Source of the DNA: Rhodocyclaceae bacterium
GTDB taxonomy: Bacteria > Pseudomonadota > Gammaproteobacteria > Burkholderiales > Rhodocyclaceae
Assembly (NCBI GenBank): GCA_017444505.1
Contig: JAFSWK010000079.1
Location: 1 to 7,582 of the forward strand
Direction of reading: 5' to 3'
DNA length: 7,582 nucleotides
Each line of letters opens with the position of its first letter. The first letter of the stretch is position 1. Both the position numbers and the translations under genes were made by a program. This document shows, piece by piece, positions 1 to 6,007 of the stretch. The notes below the pieces were generated by a model, which searched no databases, was not told the DNA's origin, and saw only the letters and a list, made by a program, of their open reading frames with translations.

Positions 1-51
1 CCGCAACACACGGCGGGCGGGACGAGGGGCGGCGGGGGCAGGCGTGGTCAT
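1..51 (-). CDS. Probable start of an unidentified gene downstream of trpC (partial)
   Basis: An ATG at 51-49 opens a frame that stays open to the left edge and reads MTTPAPAAPRPARRVLR. It starts 28 bases after the trpC stop on the same strand, so it would be the next gene of the trp unit. An N-terminus rich in Ala, Pro and Arg fits a disordered leader of a GC-rich bacterium's protein but identifies no family. No Shine-Dalgarno sequence is visible, and in-frame TTG codons at 57-55 and 69-67 are alternative starts. With only 17 codons visible, this could also be a chance frame in GC-rich DNA. Confidence 0.4.
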   Translation of the reverse strand, partial: MTTPAPAAPRPARRVLR

Positions 52-79
52 GGGCAATCTGTCAGGCAAGTCAGAACAA

Positions 80-868
80 TCAGGCAAGGAACTGGGCGAG
101 CAGCGCGCCGGGGTCGGGCGCGCGCATGAAGGTCTGGCCAATCAAAAAGGTGTGCACATCGGCTTCGCGCAGCCGCGCGATGTCTTCCCGACTGCCAATG
201 CCGGATTCGGCCACCGGCAGGCGCGCGGCGGGAATGCGGGCGAACAGCGTGCGGGCGCGGTCGAGATCGACGGCAAAGGTTTTGAGGTTGCGGCTGTTGA
301 CGCCAATCAGCGGCGTGGCAAGCGACAGGGTGCGTTCCAGCTCGTCTTCGTCGTGAATTTCTACCAGCACGGCCATGCCCAGCCGCGTGGCAACGGCTTC
401 CAGCGCGCGCAGCGCCGGTGCATCCAGCAAGGCGGCGATGAGCAAAATGGCGTCCGCCCCCATCGCGCGGGCTTCCCAAACCTGCCATTCGTCGAGAATG
501 AAATCCTTGCGCAAGACGGGCAGCGCGCAGGCGGCGCGGGCGGCGGCGAGGTATTCGGGCGCGCCCTGAAAAAAATCGCGGTCGGTGAGTACGGAAAGAC
601 ACGCCGCGCCGCCGCGTTCATAGCTGGCGGCAATCTGCGGCGGGTCGAAATCGGCACGGATGACGCCCTTGCTTGGGCTGGCCTTTTTGACTTCGGCGAT
701 GATGGCGGGCTGGTTTTGTGCGATGCGCGCGCGCAGCGCGCCGACAAAATCGCGCACCGCAGGGGCGTCCTGCGCGGCGCGTTCCAGTGTGGCCAGCGGC
801 GTTTTTGCTTTTCCGGCGGCGATTTCCTCGCGCTTGCGCGCCGCGATGGTGTGCAGAATGTCGCTCAT
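80..868 (-). CDS. trpC: Indole-3-glycerol-phosphate synthase
   Basis: This cytoplasmic enzyme closes the ring of 1-(o-carboxyphenylamino)-1-deoxyribulose 5-phosphate with loss of CO2 and water, giving indole-3-glycerol phosphate for tryptophan synthase. The 262-residue protein is a single (beta/alpha)8 barrel of normal length for a monofunctional TrpC; no TrpF domain is fused to it. The catalytic set known from the family is in place: Glu59 and Lys61 (AEVKKASPSKG), Lys121 (VLRKDF), Glu170 (VEIHDEDEL), Asn191 (GVNSRNLKTF), and Glu221-Ser222 (VAESGI). The phosphate-binding end of the barrel (IGQTFMRA) is also present. The ATG at 868 gives the family N-terminus MSDILHTIAARKREEI and lies 9 bases after the trpD stop, so it is co-transcribed and probably translationally coupled. 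Asn191 is followed by Ser where Asn is common, a variation also found in active archaeal enzymes. No sign of damage. Confidence 0.97.
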   Translation of the reverse strand: MSDILHTIAARKREEIAAGKAKTPLATLERAAQDAPAVRDFVGALRARIAQNQPAIIAEVKKASPSKGVIRADFDPPQIAASYERGGAACLSVLTDRDFFQGAPEYLAAARAACALPVLRKDFILDEWQVWEARAMGADAILLIAALLDAPALRALEAVATRLGMAVLVEIHDEDELERTLSLATPLIGVNSRNLKTFAVDLDRARTLFARIPAARLPVAESGIGSREDIARLREADVHTFLIGQTFMRAPDPGALLAQFLA

Positions 869-877
869 GACGGCAGC

Positions 878-1915
878 TTACGCGGCGGCGCGGAAAGATT
901 GCGTCAGACGCACAAACTCATCCAGCCGCGCACGCGCCGCGCCCGAAGCGATGGTCTCGCGCGCCCGCGCCACGCCGTCGGCAATGGACGCGGCGACATT
1001 GGCGGTATAGAGCGCCGCCCCCGCATTGAGCAGCACCACATCGCGCGCCGCGCCCGGCTGGTTGTCCAGCACGGCGAGCAGCATCGCCTTCGATTCTTCC
1101 GCGTTGCTTACCCGCAGATTGCGCGTGGCCGACATTGCCAGCCCGAAATCTTCCGGATGAATGCTGTATTCGCGCACCTCGCCATCCTTGAGTTCGCCCA
1201 CCAGCGTGCTGGCGCCCAGACTGATTTCGTCCAGACCATCCATGCCATAGACCACCAGCACATGCTGTGCGCCGAGGCGCTGCATGACGCGCGACTGAAT
1301 GCCGACCAAATCCGGATGGAACACGCCCATCAACGTATTGGGCGCGCCCGCCGGATTGAGCAAAGGGCCAAGAATGTTGAACAGCGTGCGCACGCCCATT
1401 TCGCGGCGAATCGGCGCGACCGCCTTCATCGCCCCGTGATGGCTGGGCGCGAACATGAACCCGATGCCGGTTTCCTGAATGCACTGGGCGATTTGCTCCG
1501 GCGTCAGCGCCAGATTTGCGCCCAGCGCTTCCAGCACGTCCGCCGCGCCCGAACTGGACGAGACGCTGCGCCCGCCATGTTTGGCAACTTTCGCGCCCGC
1601 CGCCGCGCAGACAAAGGCGCAGGTGCTGGAAATGTTGAACGTCTGCGCGCCATCGCCGCCCGTGCCCACGATGTCCAGCAAGTTTGCATCGGGCGGCGTG
1701 GGCACGCGCACGGCCATCTCGCGCAAAATTTGCGCCGCCGCCGTGATTTCGCCGATGGTTTCCTTTTTCACCCGCAAGCCGGTGAGAATCGCAGCGGTCA
1801 TCACCGGCGAGATTTCGCCGTTGAGAATCTGACGCATCAGATCCAGCATTTCGTCATGGAAAATTTCGCGGTGTTCGATGGTGCGTTGCAACGCCTCTTG
1901 TGCGCTAATTGGCAT
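878..1915 (-). CDS. trpD: Anthranilate phosphoribosyltransferase
   Basis: This enzyme transfers the phosphoribosyl group of PRPP to anthranilate, the second step of tryptophan synthesis. The 345-residue protein has normal length for a stand-alone TrpD. The helical N-terminal domain occupies about residues 1-75. Then come the PRPP loop GTGGDG (84-89), FNISST (93-98), the conserved KHGGRSVSSSSG stretch (112-123), the anthranilate-site segment around His159, His160 and Arg170, GPLLNPAG (183-190), and the metal-binding Asp229-Glu230 pair. The frame stays open 59 codons further upstream, but that part overlaps trpG and looks like no TrpD. The ATG at 1915 gives the family start MPISAQEALQRTIEHREIF and is preferred. 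It follows trpG by 26 bases and precedes trpC by 9. The usual Asn of KHGN is Gly and the usual Lys of SSKSG is Ser. I believe both occur in betaproteobacterial TrpD, so I take them as lineage traits. Confidence 0.97.
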   Translation of the reverse strand: MPISAQEALQRTIEHREIFHDEMLDLMRQILNGEISPVMTAAILTGLRVKKETIGEITAAAQILREMAVRVPTPPDANLLDIVGTGGDGAQTFNISSTCAFVCAAAGAKVAKHGGRSVSSSSGAADVLEALGANLALTPEQIAQCIQETGIGFMFAPSHHGAMKAVAPIRREMGVRTLFNILGPLLNPAGAPNTLMGVFHPDLVGIQSRVMQRLGAQHVLVVYGMDGLDEISLGASTLVGELKDGEVREYSIHPEDFGLAMSATRNLRVSNAEESKAMLLAVLDNQPGAARDVVLLNAGAALYTANVAASIADGVARARETIASGAARARLDEFVRLTQSFRAAA

Positions 1916-1941
1916 GGTCAAAAATCCAGAAAAAACAAAAG
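1916..1941 (-). promoter_or_regulatory. U-rich spacer before trpD, weak ribosome-binding site
   Basis: The 26 bases between the trpG stop and the trpD ATG are markedly T-rich on the coding strand (runs of 4, 6 and 5 T), an island in otherwise GC-rich DNA. The only possible Shine-Dalgarno core is TGGA, about 9 bases before the ATG. No hairpin precedes the T runs, so I do not read it as an intrinsic terminator. An unstructured U-rich leader that helps ribosome loading through protein S1 is a reasonable inference. Confidence 0.3.
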
Positions 1942-2508
1942 TCAGGGTTGGGAAAGAAAGTTTTTCAGCAGCGCGTGGCCGTGTTCGCTGGCGAACGATT
2001 CCGGGTGAAACTGGATGCCTTCCACGGCCAGCGAGCGATGGCGCACGCCCATGATTTCGCCGTCCTCCGTCCACGCCGTCACTTGCAGGCAATCGGGCAG
2101 CGTTTCGCGTTCAATCGCCAGCGAATGGTAGCGCGTGCAGGCCAGCGGGTCGGGCAGATTGCGAAACACGCCTTGCCCATCGTGGCGCACCAGCGAGACT
2201 TTGCCGTGCATCTGCGTTTTGGCATGAACCACCCGCCCGCCAAACGCCGCCCCGATGGACTGATGCCCCAGACACACACCCAATACCGGCACTTTGCCCG
2301 CAAAATGCGCGATGGCCTCCACCGACACGCCCGCTTGCGCAGGCGAACACGGCCCCGGCGAAATCACCACCCGCGCAGGCGAGAGGGCAGCCAGTTGCGC
2401 CACCGTCATCTCATCATTGCGCACCACGCGCACCTCTTCGCCCAGCTCGCCCAAATACTGCACGAGGTTGTAGGTGAAGCTATCGTAGTTGTCGATCATC
2501 AAAAGCAT
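1942..2508 (-). CDS. trpG: Anthranilate synthase component II (glutamine amidotransferase)
   Basis: This class I glutamine amidotransferase releases ammonia from glutamine and feeds it to TrpE, which makes anthranilate from chorismate. The 188 residues are a complete stand-alone glutaminase. Visible are the start MLLMIDNYDSFTYNLVQYLG, the oxyanion-region SPGPCSP (50-56), the nucleophile Cys79 in GVCLGHQ, and the His168/Glu170 pair in IQFHPES that completes the triad. TrpG and the folate-pathway PabA are too alike to separate by sequence alone; placement directly before trpD and trpC favours tryptophan synthesis, and one protein may serve both. trpE is not upstream: recJ is, across 98 bases, so the partner subunit must be encoded elsewhere. 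The ATG at 2508 is the only start that fits the family N-terminus. The bases before it (CCCGCC) hold no Shine-Dalgarno sequence. Confidence 0.95.
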   Translation of the reverse strand: MLLMIDNYDSFTYNLVQYLGELGEEVRVVRNDEMTVAQLAALSPARVVISPGPCSPAQAGVSVEAIAHFAGKVPVLGVCLGHQSIGAAFGGRVVHAKTQMHGKVSLVRHDGQGVFRNLPDPLACTRYHSLAIERETLPDCLQVTAWTEDGEIMGVRHRSLAVEGIQFHPESFASEHGHALLKNFLSQP

Positions 2509-2518
2509 GGCGGGAAAG

Positions 2519-2535
2519 CGGCAGATGACCTGCCG
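2519..2535 (-). promoter_or_regulatory. Hairpin just upstream of the trpG start
   Basis: On the coding strand, CGGCAG (2535-2530) and CTGCCG (2524-2519) form a perfect 6-base-pair stem around the 5-base loop GTCAT. It ends 10 bases before the trpG ATG, where a ribosome would bind. The pairing is read directly from the sequence; a role in limiting translation of trpG is inference. Chance hairpins of this size are fairly common in GC-rich DNA. Confidence 0.35.
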
Positions 2536-2547
2536 TGCTCAGGCGGG

Positions 2548-2569
2548 AAAAACGGGCATTTTCGCACCG
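2548..2569 (-). terminator. Possible weak intrinsic terminator after recJ
   Basis: On the coding strand, CGGTGC (2569-2564) can pair with GCCCG (2557-2553), leaving one bulged T and a 6-base GAAAAT loop, and is followed at once by TTTTT (2552-2548). That is the layout of a rho-independent terminator, but the stem is only five pairs with a bulge. It lies 38 to 59 bases past the recJ stop and before trpG, so it could separate the recJ unit from the trp genes or act as an attenuator in the trp leader. Confidence 0.3.
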
Positions 2570-2586
2570 CTGCCGCAGCGCAGCAA
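2558..2586 (-). promoter_or_regulatory. Weak sigma-70-like promoter candidate for trpGDC
   Basis: On the coding strand, TTGCTG (2586-2581, three of six matches to TTGACA) is followed after exactly 17 bases by GAAAAT (2563-2558, four of six matches to TATAAT). It is the best candidate I found in the recJ-trpG gap. It overlaps the possible terminator and the leader hairpins, and such matches are easily found by chance, so it is only a hint that trpG, trpD and trpC have their own promoter. Confidence 0.2.
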
Positions 2587-2603
2587 GAAAAGCGCACGGT
2601 GCG
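2563..2603 (-). repeat. Inverted repeat right after recJ, competing with the terminator stem
   Basis: On the coding strand, CGCACCG (2603-2597) pairs perfectly with CGGTGCG (2569-2563). The enclosed segment can form a second hairpin, CGCTG (2580-2576) with CAGCG (2572-2568), loop CGG, whose last two bases overlap the outer stem. The 3' arm of the outer stem also contains the 5' arm of the possible terminator, so these structures exclude one another. That is the logic of an attenuator, but no function is shown. Confidence 0.3.
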
Positions 2604-2606
2604 TAT

Positions 2607-4307
2607 TTATTCGGCGGCTTGCAGGTGTTCGACCATGAGTTGCAGGCGGGTTTGGCCGTTGTATTCGTTGGCGTCCAGGCGATAGACGACGTCGACTTGT
2701 TCCGGCATGGTTTGCGCGTGGTTGAAGCAGATGGCGTCCAGCGGTTGCGGCTCGCCCGTGGCAATCAGTTGCAGTTTGAGGTGGCGGTCTTTTAACAGGC
2801 GCTGGCGGGCGATGGTGAAGCGGTCGGCAAAGCGCGGCGCGGGGAAGTTTTGCCCCCATACTTGTGCGTCGAGCAGATAGGCGGTGTCCAGCGAGCGCCA
2901 GCCGCTTTCCAGCGCGCCGTCGGTTTCGATGCGTTGTTCCAGCGCCTCGCGGGGGATGAGTTCGGCGCAGGTTTCTTGCCAGATGCGGCTGAAACGGGCG
3001 TGGTCGGCTTCGCGCAGGGTGAGTCCGGCGGCCATGGCGTGTCCGCCGAAGGTGAGGATAAGGTCGGGATGGCGTTTGGCGACGAGGTCGAGCGCGTCGC
3101 GCATGTGCAGTCCGGCAATCGAGCGCCCTGAGCCTTTGACAAGACCGCCTTCGGCGCGTGCAAAGGCCAGCGCGGGGCGGTGATAGCGTTCGCGCAGGCG
3201 TCCGGCAACAATGCCGATGACGCCTTGGTGCCAGTCGGCTTCAAACAGGCTGATGGCGCTGCATTGGCCGGGGTCGAAGTCTTGCAGGCGGGCTTCGGCG
3301 GCTTCCTGCATGGTGCGCTCAATGTCGCGCCGGTTGCGGTTGTGCTGGTCAAGGCTGCGGGCGAGGTTGAGCGCGGCGGCGGCATCATCGGTGAGCAGAC
3401 ATTCGATGCCGTGGCGCATGTCGTCCAGACGTCCGGCGGCGTTCAGGCGCGGGCCGGCGGCAAAGCCCAGGTCAAAGGTGCTGGCGCGCTCTGGCGCACG
3501 TCCGGCAATGGCAAAGAGCGCGCGCAAGCCCGGCTGCATCCGCCCTGCGCGGATGCGCTTTAAGCCTTGCGCGACGAGAATGCGGTTGTTGTGGTCCAGC
3601 GGGACGACGTCGGCCACGGTGCCGAGTGCGACGAGGTCGAGCAGGTCGGCAAGGTTGGGTTCCGTTTGCTGGCGGAAATGTCCGCGACGGCGCAGCTCGG
3701 CGCGCAGGGCGAGCATGACGTAAAAAATCACGCCGCAACCGGCCAGCGCCTTGCTGGGAAACGGGCAGCCGGGCTGGTTGGGGTTGACGATGACGTCGGC
3801 TTCGGGGAGCGTGTCGGCGGGCAAGTGATGGTCGGTAATCAGCGTGGCGATGCCTCGGCTGCGCGCTTGCGCGATGCCTTCAAAACTGGCGATGCCGTTG
3901 TCGACGGTAATCAGCAGCCCGGGCTGGCGGGCGGCGGCCAGTTCGACAATGGCCGGACTGAGGCCGTAGCCGTGGCGCTGGCGGTCGGGCACGATGTAGT
4001 CCAGATGTTGTGCGCCCATCGCGCGCAGGGCGCGCAGGGCGATGGCGCAGGCGGTGGCGCCGTCGCAGTCGTAATCGGCAACGATGAGGATGCGCGTTTG
4101 CGCGGCGATGGCATCGGCCAGCAGGCGGGCGGCGGCATCGGCACCTAGCAGGGCGTCGGGCGGCAGCAGGGCGCTGAGTCGTTCGTCGAGTTCTTGCGCA
4201 TGGCGCACGCCGCGCGCGGCATACAGACGCGCCAGCAGCGGGTGCGCGCCGTGGGCGGTGAGGGTTTCGACGGCGCGCGTGTTTGCGCGGCGGGCGGTAA
4301 TCTGCAT
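2607..4307 (-). CDS. recJ: Single-stranded-DNA-specific exonuclease RecJ
   Basis: RecJ degrades single-stranded DNA 5' to 3' in the cytoplasm and acts in RecF-pathway recombination, mismatch repair and base-excision repair. The 566-residue protein is full length beside the 577 of E. coli and aligns with it end to end. The DHH catalytic domain shows Asp78, Asp80 and Asp82 (VADYDCDG), HGYGLSP (112-118), Asp136 (VDNGI) and Asp159-His160-His161 (TDHHLP), which bind the metal ions. Then come LGTVADVVPLD (228-238), GPRLNAAGRLDD (285-296), EADWHQGVIGI (356-366), and the DHHA1 motifs GSGRS (392-396) and FGGHAMAAG (420-428). The rest (about 440-566) fits the C-terminal OB-fold, ending YRLDANEYNGQTRLQLMVEHL. 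The frame stays open 120 codons further upstream, but that part overlaps the RpfE-type gene in another frame and is not RecJ-like. The ATG at 4307, 8 bases after that gene, is therefore preferred; no Shine-Dalgarno sequence is clear. Confidence 0.96.
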   Translation of the reverse strand: MQITARRANTRAVETLTAHGAHPLLARLYAARGVRHAQELDERLSALLPPDALLGADAAARLLADAIAAQTRILIVADYDCDGATACAIALRALRAMGAQHLDYIVPDRQRHGYGLSPAIVELAAARQPGLLITVDNGIASFEGIAQARSRGIATLITDHHLPADTLPEADVIVNPNQPGCPFPSKALAGCGVIFYVMLALRAELRRRGHFRQQTEPNLADLLDLVALGTVADVVPLDHNNRILVAQGLKRIRAGRMQPGLRALFAIAGRAPERASTFDLGFAAGPRLNAAGRLDDMRHGIECLLTDDAAAALNLARSLDQHNRNRRDIERTMQEAAEARLQDFDPGQCSAISLFEADWHQGVIGIVAGRLRERYHRPALAFARAEGGLVKGSGRSIAGLHMRDALDLVAKRHPDLILTFGGHAMAAGLTLREADHARFSRIWQETCAELIPREALEQRIETDGALESGWRSLDTAYLLDAQVWGQNFPAPRFADRFTIARQRLLKDRHLKLQLIATGEPQPLDAICFNHAQTMPEQVDVVYRLDANEYNGQTRLQLMVEHLQAAE

Positions 4308-4315
4308 GGCGGGCG

Positions 4316-5389
4316 TTAGTCCGAAGAGACTGGCAGGCGACCCGTCAGGCCGGTGGCGTCTTCCAGCCGACGGGGTTTGCGCCAGAAGCTGAAACGGCGC
4401 GCGCGGCGGTCCAAATGAAAGGCGAGGCTGAAACGTTCGCCGGGCGCGAGCAGGCGCAGGGCGCGGATGTGGCCTTGCGCGAGCGCGCGCAGGGCGGGGG
4501 CGAGCCAGTCTTGTTCCAGCGCGACGAGCGCCGCTTGCCAGCGCGCCAAATCCAGTTCGATGGCCGGACGGCGCAGGGGCGTGAAAATCACGCAAACGTC
4601 GTGCGCCAGCGGCAGCACGTCGCGCAACGCTCGCACGGCTTCGGCGGGAACCTTTGCGGCGCGGCACAGGCCACGGGCAAACGGGTCATCGGCCAGCAGG
4701 CGCGGGGCGGGCGGCTGCGCGGCAGGCGGCGTGCCCTGCGCGGCGCCCCAGAACCAGAGACTGTTGACGGCAAGCGCACCGCGCGCGCGGCGCGCCTGAT
4801 TGACGGGGTGCGCGTGCAGACACATCTGCAATTCGTTGCTCAGGCGGTTCCATTGCGCGGCGTCTTCGCCGTGCGGCAAAAAGCCGGTGATGTTGCGGCC
4901 AATCACGGCGTCCAGCGGGGTGAAGTGAATGCGCGGCGCGGCGGGCAGGTGCAGGTACCAGCGTTCAGGGTGCGGCGCTCCCAGCCGCAGGTCGGGCAGG
5001 TCGGCGTACTGGGCGAGCAGTTCGTTGAGCGTGGCAATCAGGGCGCGCGCTTCGTCGTCTTGCAATTGCAAATGCGCGGGCGGGGAAAGCAGCAGATGCT
5101 CGTGCGCCAGCGCCAGATGCACCGGGTCGGCGCACAGCAGGGCGGCGCCCGTTTCGGGCGGCGGGGCGTCGTCTTCGCCCATGCGCCGCAGCAGCGCATT
5201 GGGTGCGTCCGTGCAGGCGAAGAGGCGGGCGAGGGCTTCGTTATCGTCCGCGCCGGACGACACTTCGCGGCGGGCGCGCCCGAGCAGGGTTTCCAGCGCG
5301 GGCAGGGCGAGTTCGTGGGTGAGCTGGTAGGCGTGGGCGTTCGGCCAGATCAGGCCGGGCACAAAGACGGTAATCAGCGGGGCGGGCAT
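4316..5389 (-). CDS. RpfE-type conserved protein of unknown function
   Basis: This 357-residue protein matches my memory of the family found beside recJ in many betaproteobacteria and as RpfE in the Xanthomonas rpf cluster. Database entries sometimes call members a cofactor-independent phosphoglycerate mutase, a label I would not rely on. Visible are a hydrophobic start (APLITVFVPGLIW, no clear signal peptide), a variable acidic stretch (about 45-80), and the family core: ERWYLHLP (142-149), TPLDAVIGRNI (157-167), LPHG.DAAQWNRLSNELQM (171-189), LHAHPVN (191-197) and VNSLWFWG (208-215). The C-terminal half is Leu-, Ala- and Arg-rich and ends in a basic RRARRFSFWRKPRRL patch (328-342). I see no transmembrane helix and no complete metal-binding set of a phosphomutase. 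It lies 12 bases after the Nudix gene and 8 before recJ, so the three are probably co-transcribed. The role is unknown; the pairing with recJ hints at a link to DNA repair, but that is inference. Confidence 0.82.
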   Translation of the reverse strand: MPAPLITVFVPGLIWPNAHAYQLTHELALPALETLLGRARREVSSGADDNEALARLFACTDAPNALLRRMGEDDAPPPETGAALLCADPVHLALAHEHLLLSPPAHLQLQDDEARALIATLNELLAQYADLPDLRLGAPHPERWYLHLPAAPRIHFTPLDAVIGRNITGFLPHGEDAAQWNRLSNELQMCLHAHPVNQARRARGALAVNSLWFWGAAQGTPPAAQPPAPRLLADDPFARGLCRAAKVPAEAVRALRDVLPLAHDVCVIFTPLRRPAIELDLARWQAALVALEQDWLAPALRALAQGHIRALRLLAPGERFSLAFHLDRRARRFSFWRKPRRLEDATGLTGRLPVSSD

Positions 5390-5401
5390 GGCGGCGCGGG
5401 G

Positions 5402-5929
5402 TCAGTCGAGGGCGAAGGTGTGCATACCGAACTGACCGCGACGGCGGTCGTCAAAATAGCGGCGCAAGGTTTGCTTGGTGCTGTGAAAGACCACTTCGTC
5501 CCACGGGATTTCTTCTTCCGCGAAAAGACGCACTTCCAGCGATTCGGGGCCGGCGGCAAAGTGCGTGCCGACCAGCGTGGCGAGGAAAAACAGATGCACC
5601 TGGCTGATGCGCGGCAAATCGACGAGGGAAAACAGCGGCCCCAGTTCAATGCGCGCGCCGGCCTCTTCCCAGGTTTCCCGAATGGCGGCATCCGCCGTGG
5701 TTTCATGGTTTTCCATGAATCCGGCGGGCGCAGTCCAGAAGCCTTGGCGCGGCGCAATGGCGCGGCGACACAGCAAAACGCGCCCTTCGCTCTCCACGAT
5801 GGCGCCGGCGACGAGTTTCGGGTTTTCGTAATGAATGCTGCCGCAGGCATCGCAGACGGCGCGCGGCAGGTGATCCCCTTCGGGGATGCGGAAACTGAGC
5901 GGCGCGGCACATTCGGAACAATATTTCAT
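5402..5929 (-). CDS. Zinc-ribbon Nudix hydrolase
   Basis: Nudix enzymes cleave nucleoside diphosphates linked to another group, using Mg2+ or Mn2+. The 175-residue protein begins with a zinc ribbon whose four cysteines are Cys4, Cys7, Cys26 and Cys29 (YCSEC, VCDACG), followed by HYENPK (33-38). The Nudix fold follows, with a full Nudix box at 70-92: Gly70, Glu76, Arg84-Glu85 and Glu88-Glu89 in the GX5EX7REUXEEXGU pattern. The tail has FAAGPESLEVRLF and EIPWDEV, typical of the short proteobacterial zinc-ribbon group. It is shorter than NudC (about 257 residues) and I do not see NudC's SQPWPFPxS motif, so NADH pyrophosphatase should not be assumed; the substrate is unknown. The ATG at 5929 puts the zinc ribbon at the very N-terminus, as expected. 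It follows parC by 78 bases and may be the first gene of a Nudix-RpfE-recJ unit. Confidence 0.93.
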   Translation of the reverse strand: MKYCSECAAPLSFRIPEGDHLPRAVCDACGSIHYENPKLVAGAIVESEGRVLLCRRAIAPRQGFWTAPAGFMENHETTADAAIRETWEEAGARIELGPLFSLVDLPRISQVHLFFLATLVGTHFAAGPESLEVRLFAEEEIPWDEVVFHSTKQTLRRYFDDRRRGQFGMHTFALD

Positions 5930-5938
5930 GGCAAGGCT

Positions 5939-5952
5939 TTTCGCGTGCGAAA
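5939..5952. repeat. Short palindrome upstream of the Nudix gene
   Basis: TTTCGC and GCGAAA are perfect 6-base arms around the two bases GT, ending 10 bases before the Nudix ATG. A dyad at this position could be an operator for a dimeric repressor or a small RNA hairpin over the ribosome-binding site. With only two central bases an RNA loop would need to open the inner pairs. It is a single copy in the window and no known operator is recognised. Confidence 0.3.
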
Positions 5953-5964
5953 TTTGGGGGCGCT

Positions 5965-6001
5965 GCGGGCAAGGATAGCGCGTTTGCCCGCGCGTGCGGG
6001 C
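5965..6001. repeat. Overlapping inverted repeats between parC and the Nudix gene
   Basis: GCGGGCAA (5965-5972) and TTGCCCGC (5984-5991) are perfect 8-base inverted arms around 11 bases. The second arm shares GCCCGC (5986-5991) with another perfect pair, GCCCGC and GCGGGC (5996-6001), around the loop GCGT, so only one of the two hairpins can form at a time. They start 6 bases past the parC stop. No T run follows on the coding strand, so neither is a standard intrinsic terminator. They could stabilise the parC 3' end, aid factor-dependent termination or form a leader structure for the Nudix unit; all of these are inference. Confidence 0.4.
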
Positions 6002-6007
6002 GGGCGC

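Noticed and set aside
44..2008. A plus-strand open frame of 654 codons opposite trpC and trpD.
   Set aside because: It mirrors two complete trp genes with intact catalytic motifs; long antisense frames are expected from strong third-position GC bias.
1916..2092. A 59-codon N-terminal extension of TrpD.
   Set aside because: It overlaps the end of trpG, including the IQFHPES active-site region, and does not resemble TrpD; the ATG at 1915 gives the family N-terminus.
2539..2559. A six-codon open frame (MPVFPA) in the trpG leader, considered as a trp leader peptide.
   Set aside because: It has no tryptophan codon and no convincing ribosome-binding site; such short frames occur by chance.
4308..4667. 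A 120-codon N-terminal extension of RecJ.
   Set aside because: It overlaps the conserved C-terminal part of the RpfE-type gene in another frame, is a low-complexity Arg/Ala/Pro string, and the ATG at 4307 already gives a RecJ of normal length.
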